Positions 7,237 to 13,350 of a stretch of DNA of 13,350 bases are shown here, piece after piece; position 1 is the first letter of the stretch; every line of letters begins with the position of its first letter. The DNA is from CAYURR01 sp964446745. Lineage in GTDB: Bacteria > Bacillota > Clostridia > Lachnospirales > WQUN01. The notes beneath the pieces were generated by a model. It was given only the letters and a program-made list of their open reading frames with translations. It did no database searches and had not been told where the DNA came from. The translations under genes were made by a program, and so were the position numbers. The DNA lies in NCBI GenBank assembly GCA_964446745.1, contig CAYURR010000078.1, positions 1-13,350 of the forward strand, given 5' to 3'.

Positions 7237-8069
7237 CTAACGAGCTTGTTTGTATATGCATTAATCAAAAACGGCAGCTCGATACCCCTTACATAGATCC
7301 GGTAATACGGCACCGCGGCATCGGCGGTTCGGTCGTCCTGGAAATAGATCATATCCATCTTGTCCACTAACAGCTCCTTGTTGCCGAATGCGTTCCTTGC
7401 CTCACGCATAAAGTTGTACATGGCCTCGTCCGCAGCGCACACCTCAATAGCCGTGCCCGTATAGCCCATCGGCGCACCATAAACGCAGTCTATCTGCATG
7501 ATACCGTTTTTTGTGACGTAGAAATCCATGAAATTGGTCAGTATCGTCATGCCCTTGTAACGCTCGCAGTACACGATGCGTATGCCCTCTTCGCTTTCGC
7601 TTATGACATCCGTATAAAAATCCGTGAGCCCACTGCGCTTTACGACCTCGCCGCATAGTGACAGCGCGGTCTTTACATCCATTTGCTCATAGACACCCGT
7701 ACCCTTCGGGCGGTCGTAGGATAGATAACCGTTCATCAATACAAGCACTGCATCGTCCGTCGAATATATGTGGCGTTCACCGTCCGTCTGCGCCTTGATG
7801 TCAGATGTAGTATCGGGGAAAAAGGTTTCGGTTATCCAGTGTTCATCATAGATATTCTGTGCGATCGTGAGCTGTCTGCGCGGCTTAAAGAATTTCGGTA
7901 TCGGGGTCTCTATGTGGATGCCGTTTTTTTCCATCAGGTTCATAATAGCTGTTTGACGCGCGTTGCCGAGCACATACTTGCTCTGCTCGAACGCGAGCAT
8001 GATCCCGAGAAACGCGTTCAATACGACCAAGAATACAATCGTAAGGGTTTTGGCCCTGCTCCAGTTCAT
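7233..8069 (-). CDS. yycI: YycI family regulatory protein of the WalRK system
   Basis: A 278-residue bitopic membrane protein. MNWSRAKTLTIVFLVVLNAF is the family hallmark start: a short cytoplasmic tail, one transmembrane helix (~8-27), then a large extracellular domain. In Bacillus, YycI with YycH forms a complex with WalK through the transmembrane helices and holds down its activity; in Staphylococcus the pair activates it, so the sign here is unknown. Length is near the Bacillus protein. It lies 24 bp after yycH on the same strand, with GGAGT ahead of ATG 8069. It is the last gene of the cluster: no yycJ/walJ follows, and its 3' end overlaps the rhaM remnant by 4 bp. Confidence 0.88.
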   Translation of the reverse strand: MNWSRAKTLTIVFLVVLNAFLGIMLAFEQSKYVLGNARQTAIMNLMEKNGIHIETPIPKFFKPRRQLTIAQNIYDEHWITETFFPDTTSDIKAQTDGERHIYSTDDAVLVLMNGYLSYDRPKGTGVYEQMDVKTALSLCGEVVKRSGLTDFYTDVISESEEGIRIVYCERYKGMTILTNFMDFYVTKNGIMQIDCVYGAPMGYTGTAIEVCAADEAMYNFMREARNAFGNKELLVDKMDMIYFQDDRTADAAVPYYRIYVRGIELPFLINAYTNKLVS

Positions 8070-8093
8070 AACACTTTACTCCGTTTCGAAATG

Positions 8094-9452
8094 TTAGCTC
8101 GTAGCCGGTATGGAAAAACTGGCCCCGTCCGTTTCAAATACCCAATACATTAACGCACCGCGGTTCCTGTCTATCCTATAGCCAAAGCTTACGTTATAGA
8201 TCATGCCCTCCTCGGGATCGTTGCCGCTGATGCGATTTACCGCTTTTTCAAAGCTCACGGTGGCTGCCTTGGCCGCACGGTAGTCTGAGACGAGGTTGTA
8301 CGCGAGTTTTTTATACTTTGTTACGGACTCGCCGGACACTGTGACCTCTATCGCGTGGGATAAGGATGCCTCACCGGCGTTTTTATAGGTGTCCGGGATG
8401 ATCAGCGGGAAATCCTCAACGATATAATCAAAATAGAATAACGTTGTATCCTCCTCGACCATATAACCGCTTAACGAGTATTCGTTTGTCACAAGGCTGT
8501 CGGCCCGGACGAAATCGTAGGCGGTTTTATATTGCCTCAGGATATCGGCCGCCTGCGTGGATGTGTCGTTGTCCTTTGCGGTGTATTGCGCGTATTCGAG
8601 CACGTCGTTTTGAAAGTACTTTACGACGGTCTTGTCATCGCTGAAGGTGTAGACATCGTTCTTGCCGAAATACGAAAGCTTCGAGGCCGGATTGTCAAAG
8701 AAGATATCGACCTTCTTTTCAATCGTGGGGCGCAAGCGTTCGCCGGATGGCGCATAGGGGTTTATAACGCGCACGGACTGATACATCGCCCCGCCTTCGG
8801 GTATGTCCGGTATAAAGACATTGTCCAATACATAGCCCAATTCGTCTAAGCTGCTGGCACGATATCGTATCGAGAGCGGCTTAGGTGGTACGGGCGAGGA
8901 CAAAACAAATTCAAACGGCGTCGAGAAGCGGTACAGCATCCGGCTTTGCAGATCAACAAATGTCACCAGAGAGCCTGTGTCCGTGGCCTCAAAGCCTACG
9001 ATGTCAAAGCTATTGACCTTTGACGAGACAAGCGTTGTACGCGAGCCGAAGTTTTGGGTAAAGACAGTTGCGGGCATCGGAAACGCGTATTCGTATACGG
9101 CTGACATGGAACTGATGAAGTCCCAGGACACAAACGGCTCAGAGGATACGAATTCGCCGTCCTTTAAAGTCTGTGCGATAAGTTCGTCACCGAGCATACG
9201 ATATGGGTTGTCGCCGAGCTGCGTGTAGTGGATGTTGAAGCTGTTGTCGGCGGCGTTTTCAACAGGCGTGATGATCCTGTACGGATAAGTAAAATGTGTG
9301 CGTTCGGCTAATGTACCGCTCGCCAACACACGCCCGAAGAATATGTTCACAATGTTTTGGTTTGAGATGTTTCCAAACCATAGCCAGGTCGCTTGATACA
9401 CGGCTAAACAGATCAACAAGGCTATAGAAGCATTTTTGATCGTGTTCTTCAT
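8094..9452 (-). CDS. yycH: YycH family regulatory protein of the WalRK system
   Basis: A 452-residue protein with an N-terminal transmembrane helix (~8-27, ASIALLICLAVYQATWLWF) and a long extracellular part rich in beta strand, as expected for YycH (~450 residues in Bacillus). It acts with YycI to tune WalK at the membrane. Identification rests on position between walK and yycI, topology and length, as sequence conservation in this family is low. Its ATG overlaps the TGA of walK in an ATGA, which points to coupled translation. No frameshift is seen. YVLDNVFIPDIPEGGAMYQ and the region around VFETDG at the C-terminus are the parts most like known members. Confidence 0.87.
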   Translation of the reverse strand: MKNTIKNASIALLICLAVYQATWLWFGNISNQNIVNIFFGRVLASGTLAERTHFTYPYRIITPVENAADNSFNIHYTQLGDNPYRMLGDELIAQTLKDGEFVSSEPFVSWDFISSMSAVYEYAFPMPATVFTQNFGSRTTLVSSKVNSFDIVGFEATDTGSLVTFVDLQSRMLYRFSTPFEFVLSSPVPPKPLSIRYRASSLDELGYVLDNVFIPDIPEGGAMYQSVRVINPYAPSGERLRPTIEKKVDIFFDNPASKLSYFGKNDVYTFSDDKTVVKYFQNDVLEYAQYTAKDNDTSTQAADILRQYKTAYDFVRADSLVTNEYSLSGYMVEEDTTLFYFDYIVEDFPLIIPDTYKNAGEASLSHAIEVTVSGESVTKYKKLAYNLVSDYRAAKAATVSFEKAVNRISGNDPEEGMIYNVSFGYRIDRNRGALMYWVFETDGASFSIPATS

Positions 9453-11284
9453 AGGGCATCACCGCTTGCGGCCTCGCACTTATTAAAGCGCAGTATCATC
9501 GCTGTGCCCTTGCCGTATTCGGAAAAGGCCGTAATGCGACCGCCATGGGCCTCCATGATCTCCTTGGCTATCGAGAGCCCGAGTCCTGTGCCGCCCATCG
9601 CACGCGATCGGGCCTTGTCCACCCTGTAGAAGCGTTCGAATATCCTGCGCAGGTCCTCCTGCGGGATACCTATGCCGTTATCCTTGATATAGACGCGGTA
9701 ATATGAACCCGATTCCTCTATGAATACCTCGATCGTTGAGCCCTCGGGGCTGTATTTGATCGAGTTGGTGATGATATTTGTGAGCACCTGATTGATACGG
9801 TTCACGTCCGCTTCGATAAAGCAATCCTTTATCGAGCGATCGAACTTGATCTGCTGCTGCTTCTTCTCTGCTAAGATGCTCGTCTGCTTTATGCACATAC
9901 GGATAAGACCGTTTAGGTCGACGATCTCAAGGTCCAATACGAGTTGGTTGTTATCAAAGCGCGAGAGCTCCAACAGGTCCTTTACAAGCTCGGACATACG
10001 CTCAGTTTCCTTGTCGATGACCTTTAAAAACTCAGCGGCGGCCGTTGGGTCGTTGATCGCGCCGTCTAGCAGTGTCTCGGTATAGGTCTTGACCGTAGTC
10101 AGCGGTGTACGCAGCTCGTGCGAGACGTTTGCGACGAACTCTTTGCGCATCGTGTCGAGCTTTGTGTGCTTTGTGACGTCGCGTAATATGATGACGATGC
10201 CCTCGATCACGCTGAACGCGTTGATAAACGGAGAGAGGTTGGCGGAGATGAACTTGTCGCCAATAGAGAAGGTGGCCTCAAGTATCGAGCCCGGGGTGAG
10301 CTTGTCCATGTCGAGCTCCGCAAAACCGATACGGGACAGCATGTCCTGTGGCTCGATGCGGCTACAGTCGGATATATTTAATAGCTCGGAGGTCGCGTTG
10401 TTTGCGTGTATTAGCTCCAGATCCCGCGAATAAGCCAATACACCGTCGGTCATATTGTGCTGAACGATCTCCATCTTGTTCTTTTGGCTTTCGAGTTGTG
10501 CGAAGCTGTTGTTCAGATCGTTACCCATGTTGTTGATCGTCTCGGTGAGCTGACCGATCTCGTCGTGCGAGAACACAGGTATCTCCTGACCAAGATTGCC
10601 TATGGCCATTTCCTTGGCCTTTTTGGTCAACCCAATGATCGGGCCTGTAATCGTATTTGCAAACAGCAAGCCTAGCACACCCGTCATTACGAGTGCGAGT
10701 ATCATCATCAGAAACACGATAACGGTGATCTCGGCGATGCTGTTTTCTATGCCTTTCGTCTCAATGCGCGTCTGCAGCACATACCTGACCTCGCCTGTCT
10801 GCTCGTCTATGACGGGTCTTGCAAACTTGATCCATTTCTTACCCGTCGTGCCGTCCACATCAAAGTCCCGGGTCTCCGAGATAAACCCCGTTTCACCACC
10901 GAATGCGGCAATGATCGTGGGATCGGAAAACTGCATACCCAGAAACTCCTTAGGTGCGACGACACCGTTTTGATCGAGCACAAAACCCTGCATACCCTGC
11001 GCAGTGCTGATAGCCATACGTTGCTCAAACGCATGCTGAAAATCCGCGATCGTGCTGTTACCCTGGATGATCTCTGTATTGATGAGCTTGGCGTATTCCT
11101 CCAACTGACGGCGCAGCTTGCCGACCTCGTTGGCCTTTATCTGCATGATCGTGATCGTACCGCTCACCGTCATGATGATAAACACCAAGATCAGGTACAG
11201 CATTACGATCTTTAGCCTTATGCTGCGTAGACGCGGCATTCGCAGCAGCGGTCTAAAAACCGGCTGCGGGTTATCGGTTTTCAT
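9449..11284 (-). CDS. walK: WalK (YycG/VicK) sensor histidine kinase
   Basis: A 611-residue membrane kinase of the cell-wall homeostasis system. Order: TM1 (~26-48), an extracellular sensing domain of ~135 residues (~50-182), TM2 (~184-208), HAMP (~207-262), a cytoplasmic PAS (~270-372), HisKA with FVANVSHELRTPL (H389 the phosphoacceptor), and HATPase with N507 (NIITNSIKYS), DNGIGIP (535-541), FERFYRVD (549-556) and GGTGLGL (564-570). All catalytic motifs are intact. The domain order and the extracellular PAS-like size match WalK from Firmicutes. The start overlaps the walR stop as ATGA (11281-11284); a second ATG at residue 16 has no ribosome site. In related bacteria the pair controls autolysins and wall remodelling during growth. 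Confidence 0.95.
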   Translation of the reverse strand: MKTDNPQPVFRPLLRMPRLRSIRLKIVMLYLILVFIIMTVSGTITIMQIKANEVGKLRRQLEEYAKLINTEIIQGNSTIADFQHAFEQRMAISTAQGMQGFVLDQNGVVAPKEFLGMQFSDPTIIAAFGGETGFISETRDFDVDGTTGKKWIKFARPVIDEQTGEVRYVLQTRIETKGIENSIAEITVIVFLMMILALVMTGVLGLLFANTITGPIIGLTKKAKEMAIGNLGQEIPVFSHDEIGQLTETINNMGNDLNNSFAQLESQKNKMEIVQHNMTDGVLAYSRDLELIHANNATSELLNISDCSRIEPQDMLSRIGFAELDMDKLTPGSILEATFSIGDKFISANLSPFINAFSVIEGIVIILRDVTKHTKLDTMRKEFVANVSHELRTPLTTVKTYTETLLDGAINDPTAAAEFLKVIDKETERMSELVKDLLELSRFDNNQLVLDLEIVDLNGLIRMCIKQTSILAEKKQQQIKFDRSIKDCFIEADVNRINQVLTNIITNSIKYSPEGSTIEVFIEESGSYYRVYIKDNGIGIPQEDLRRIFERFYRVDKARSRAMGGTGLGLSIAKEIMEAHGGRITAFSEYGKGTAMILRFNKCEAASGDAL

Positions 11285-11973
11285 ATAGTGTTAAAGTAAT
11301 AGCCTACGCCGCGGCGGGTCATGATGTATTCGGGGGCCTCAGGATTGAGCTCGAGTTTTGTGCGCAGTCGGCGTATCGTTACATCCACCGTACGTACATC
11401 GCCGAAATACTCGTAACCCCATACCTTTTCAAGCAATTGCTCGCGCGTGAACACATAGTTCTTTTGCGTGGCCAAAAATTTCAACAGTTCAAATTCCCTA
11501 CGCGTAAGATCCACGATCTCACCCTTGCGCTTGACCTCATACATGTCAAAATCGAACGAAATATCTCCGAATACCTGCACGTTTTGACCTGCGACAGGGG
11601 ATTCATCACCGGATTTGCGGCGAAGGTTGGCCTTGATGCGCGCCATCAATTCGCGGATACCGAACGGCTTTGTAACATAATCGTCCGCACCGAGCTCAAA
11701 GCCGAGCACCTTGTCGATCTCTTCTGCGCGCGCCGTGAGCATGATGATCGGGGTCTGAGCGAATTCCCTGATCTTTTTACAGGCCTCAAAACCGTCCATC
11801 TTTGGCATCATGATATCTAATAAGATCAAGTCGGGCGACTGCGACCGCGCTGCCGCGACCCCGGCCTCGCCATCCGGCGCTGATATGACCTCAAAGCCGT
11901 CCTTTTCGAGATTATATTTGACAATGTCCACGATGTTTCTCTCATCGTCTACAACCAAAATCTTCTGCGCCAT
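11281..11973 (-). CDS. walR: WalR (YycF/VicR) response regulator
   Basis: A 230-residue OmpR/PhoB-type regulator. The receiver domain (1-~118) has the acidic pair D9/D10, phosphorylation site D53 (LLLDIMMPK), T80 (MLTAR) and K102 (VTKPF). The winged-helix DNA-binding domain (~133-229) has LTRREFELL, TREQLLEKVWGYEYFGDVRT and the VDVTIRRLRTKLE recognition helix, closing with TRRGVGYYF. The WGYEY/DVRTVDVTIRRLR string is characteristic of WalR/VicR. GGAGG precedes ATG 11973. It is expected to be phosphorylated by the coupled WalK and to be essential. An 85-bp gap separates it from the peptidase gene upstream, which leaves room for its own promoter. Confidence 0.95.
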   Translation of the reverse strand: MAQKILVVDDERNIVDIVKYNLEKDGFEVISAPDGEAGVAAARSQSPDLILLDIMMPKMDGFEACKKIREFAQTPIIMLTARAEEIDKVLGFELGADDYVTKPFGIRELMARIKANLRRKSGDESPVAGQNVQVFGDISFDFDMYEVKRKGEIVDLTRREFELLKFLATQKNYVFTREQLLEKVWGYEYFGDVRTVDVTIRRLRTKLELNPEAPEYIMTRRGVGYYFNTI

Positions 11974-12058
11974 AACATCCTCCGAACAGCCTATGGCTAC
12001 TATAGTCGTTAGCTATCCATGGCTATTGTATTTTCATAATAAATATTATATGTATCAT
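11974..12058. promoter_or_regulatory. Spacer before walR with ATGGCTA direct repeats and a palindrome
   Basis: This 85-bp gap probably holds the walR promoter. It contains two copies of ATGGCTA (11993-11999 and 12019-12025, 26 bp apart), the 8-bp palindrome ACTATAGT (11999-12006), and an AT-rich stretch at about 12026-12058 with several -10-like hexamers on the minus strand but no well-spaced -35. I could not fit the WalR consensus (two TGTWAH half-sites) to it. Confidence 0.3.
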
Positions 12059-12850
12059 TCATTGTAAGGTAACACCGCGAGTTGTGTCAATGCTATCCTG
12101 CAATGCCTGCTCGCCATATATCCGCACAAACGCATTTACGATCTCAAAGGCCTTGCGGTAGGCCGTATCCGCATCCGCGTTTTGAAAGTCCGTCACCATT
12201 TCCTCATATGGAAACGCCGACGCGGCAGATGCAAGCTCGGGCATCCATTCGCGGCCCGTGTACTTGGCCTCGTAATATAGCGCGATACCCTCCATGAGCC
12301 ATGGTTTGATGCTGCTGCGCGAGCCGGATACCTTCATATCGGTTAGAAAATGCGTGAGCTCATGTATGATCGGCCCCTGCTGTAGGAAGTCGTCCTTGAT
12401 ATCGGCGGTGGTCTCGGCGCTTGTCCAGAGCAGAGGCGTGAGAATGTGTATAATCCCGCCGCCATACGCACCCATCGGCAACTCGTCTATGTTACCACCG
12501 GATGGGAGCTTGCCGCCGAGTGCCTTTACATATGCATCTGCATCCGAATAGATGATGATCTTGGCCTTTTGAGTGGTGCTATGTTGCATACCAAAGTCCG
12601 TAAGTAGCAGCGGTAAATAAAAATCCACGCTGCGTGTGATCATCGGTACGAATTCGTTGTCCGACGGTGCGTGGAACACACGCGCATACATGGACTGCGT
12701 GACCAAACTATCAGACGGCAGCGAGCCTGTCCGGAGCCGTGAGAAGAATTTCGGCGCGTTATGCTCCAGTACCGGCGCGAGTAAAGTCATAATGATTAGT
12801 AGAAATAAGCATATAACACCAAGCGGCAATTTAGCCTTTGTTGTATTCAT
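12059..12850 (-). CDS. Membrane-anchored gluzincin-type metallopeptidase (peptidase MA-like)
   Basis: A 263-residue protein with an N-terminal signal anchor (~8-27, LPLGVICLFLLIIMTLLAPV; no lipobox) and an extracellular domain. IIHELTHFL (161-169) gives the zinc motif HExxH (H163, E164, H167), and WLMEGIALYYE (184-194) supplies the third ligand, probably E187: the pattern of the peptidase MA/gluzincin families. Starting at ATG 12850, preceded by GGAGG on the minus strand, removes 14 spurious residues of a longer reading. It is read in the same direction as walR 85 bp further on, and in that context may act on envelope proteins or on stress-exposed targets; no substrate is known. It is not one of the canonical wal operon members (yycJ, htrA). 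Confidence 0.8.
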   Translation of the reverse strand: MNTTKAKLPLGVICLFLLIIMTLLAPVLEHNAPKFFSRLRTGSLPSDSLVTQSMYARVFHAPSDNEFVPMITRSVDFYLPLLLTDFGMQHSTTQKAKIIIYSDADAYVKALGGKLPSGGNIDELPMGAYGGGIIHILTPLLWTSAETTADIKDDFLQQGPIIHELTHFLTDMKVSGSRSSIKPWLMEGIALYYEAKYTGREWMPELASAASAFPYEEMVTDFQNADADTAYRKAFEIVNAFVRIYGEQALQDSIDTTRGVTLQ

Positions 12851-12869
12851 TAAAACCTCCGTGGTGGTA

Positions 12870-12942
12870 AATGTTTCATGCCGATGATTCACTGATGTAT
12901 ATGCGCAAAGCGGATAGGCTATGCGTAATCCCTTGAAACATT
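12870..12942. repeat. 9-bp inverted repeat between the peptidase gene and the GH106 remnant
   Basis: AATGTTTCA (12870-12878) and TGAAACATT (12934-12942) are perfect inverse copies, 64 bp centre to centre. Each reads TGAAACATT towards the gene on its own side: about 20 bp before the peptidase start, and about 70 bp before the GH106 remnant. The right copy overlaps a possible promoter, TTGAAA (12933-12938) and GATAAT (12954-12959), though with a short 15-bp spacer. A shared regulator site is possible. Confidence 0.3.
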
Positions 12943-13010
12943 CCCGGAATTCTGATAATGTCTGCGCAAAAATACAGTGAAGATGGGTTAATGTGGGATA
13001 TACAGAGCTG

Positions 13011-13350
13011 ATGATAAGCCCGCCGGCATCCGCGAGGGGTTATACCCGTTGGTGGTGGTACGGCTGCGCCGTAAAAAAGGATGAGATCGAAAGGTAATTG
13101 CTACTGATGATGGAGGCAAACATCGGCGGTGTCGAGTTACAGATATTGTATCCGCTGTCACCGGACGATACAGAAAAGGGTATACATAATCTGGAGCTTA
13201 TGTCTCCGTAATTTTTGGATACGTTGAAATTTGCTGCGGACTGCTGCGAACGATTGGGCATAGCGTTTGATCTCACACCCGGGTCGAGATGGCCATACGG
13301 CGGAGGTATATGTCAATGACCGGCCGTATTTCGGCAGCGTGATAAATAAT
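13011..13350 (+). pseudogene. GH106-like alpha-L-rhamnosidase remnant
   Basis: One frame holds the N-terminal catalytic-barrel signature of the GH106 (alpha-L-rhamnosidase) type: SPPASARGYTRWWWYGCAV, then ANIGGVELQILYPLS, and after the second stop FLDTLKFAADCCERLGI and DLTPGSRWPYGG. It is broken by TAA codons at 13095-13097 and 13209-13211, both one base from CAA or GAA. Just after the GG of WPYGG (about 13300) this frame ends, and another reads AEVYVNDRPYFGSVINN to the window edge. That resembles the C-terminal sugar-binding jelly roll of such hydrolases, so the middle of the gene may have been deleted. Intact members have roughly 700-1000 residues and are often secreted. The true start is uncertain (ATG 13011 or lost). 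It continues beyond the window. Confidence 0.72.

Noticed and set aside
7049..7240. A functional 63-residue small protein.
   Set aside because: Only its first half is a real RhaM N-terminus; the rest is the RhaM C-terminus read in the wrong frame.
12870..12942. Attachment site or transposon end repeats flanking the right-hand remnant.
   Set aside because: The arms are only 9 bp, enclose no gene, and no recombinase or transposase is in the window.
1..13350. CRISPR array, tRNA, rRNA, toxin-antitoxin or defence island.
   Set aside because: No regularly spaced repeats, cloverleaf genes or recognisable defence proteins were found on either strand.

Overview
The window looks like chromosomal DNA of a Firmicute of the class Clostridia, perhaps gut-associated. 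The grounds are a walR-walK-yycH-yycI set on the minus strand, an operon known only from low-GC Gram-positives, strong Shine-Dalgarno sequences close to AGGAGG, and genes for plant or mucus sugars. I cannot place it to genus. There are ten intact protein genes on view apart from the two broken ones described below, with no tRNA, rRNA, CRISPR array, transposase or phage gene.

Left part (80-3181, plus strand): a Crp/Fnr-type regulator, then a promoter and a three-gene operon of two TIM-barrel sugar-phosphate isomerase/epimerase-like proteins and a class I SAM methyltransferase, the last coupled by an ATGA overlap. Facing them (3187-4491, minus) is a CehA/McbA-type PHP metallohydrolase, divergent from rhaB (rhamnulokinase, 4649-6091, plus). 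The space between those two holds a near-consensus promoter for rhaB laced with inverted repeats that look like an operator.

Middle (6078-7236): a two-part GNAT acetyltransferase gene (minus) runs tail to tail into rhaB. Divergent from it is rhaM (L-rhamnose mutarotase), broken by an out-of-frame internal deletion that leaves the first ~28 and last ~34 codons.

Right part (7233-12850, minus): reading leftwards, a membrane-anchored gluzincin-type peptidase gene, then walR, walK, yycH and yycI with two ATGA overlaps. This is the essential cell-wall homeostasis two-component system and its two membrane regulators; yycJ/walJ does not follow. At the right edge (about 13011-13350, plus) is a decayed GH106-like alpha-L-rhamnosidase with two in-frame stops and a frame switch that may be a second internal deletion.

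The most notable theme is L-rhamnose: an intact kinase with a strong, apparently regulated promoter sits between remnants of the mutarotase and of a rhamnosidase, which suggests a utilisation locus that is being lost or remodelled around the wal operon. Three successive convergent gene pairs end within 5 bp of each other or overlap, leaving no room for terminators between them. I saw no clear novel defence or mobile system.
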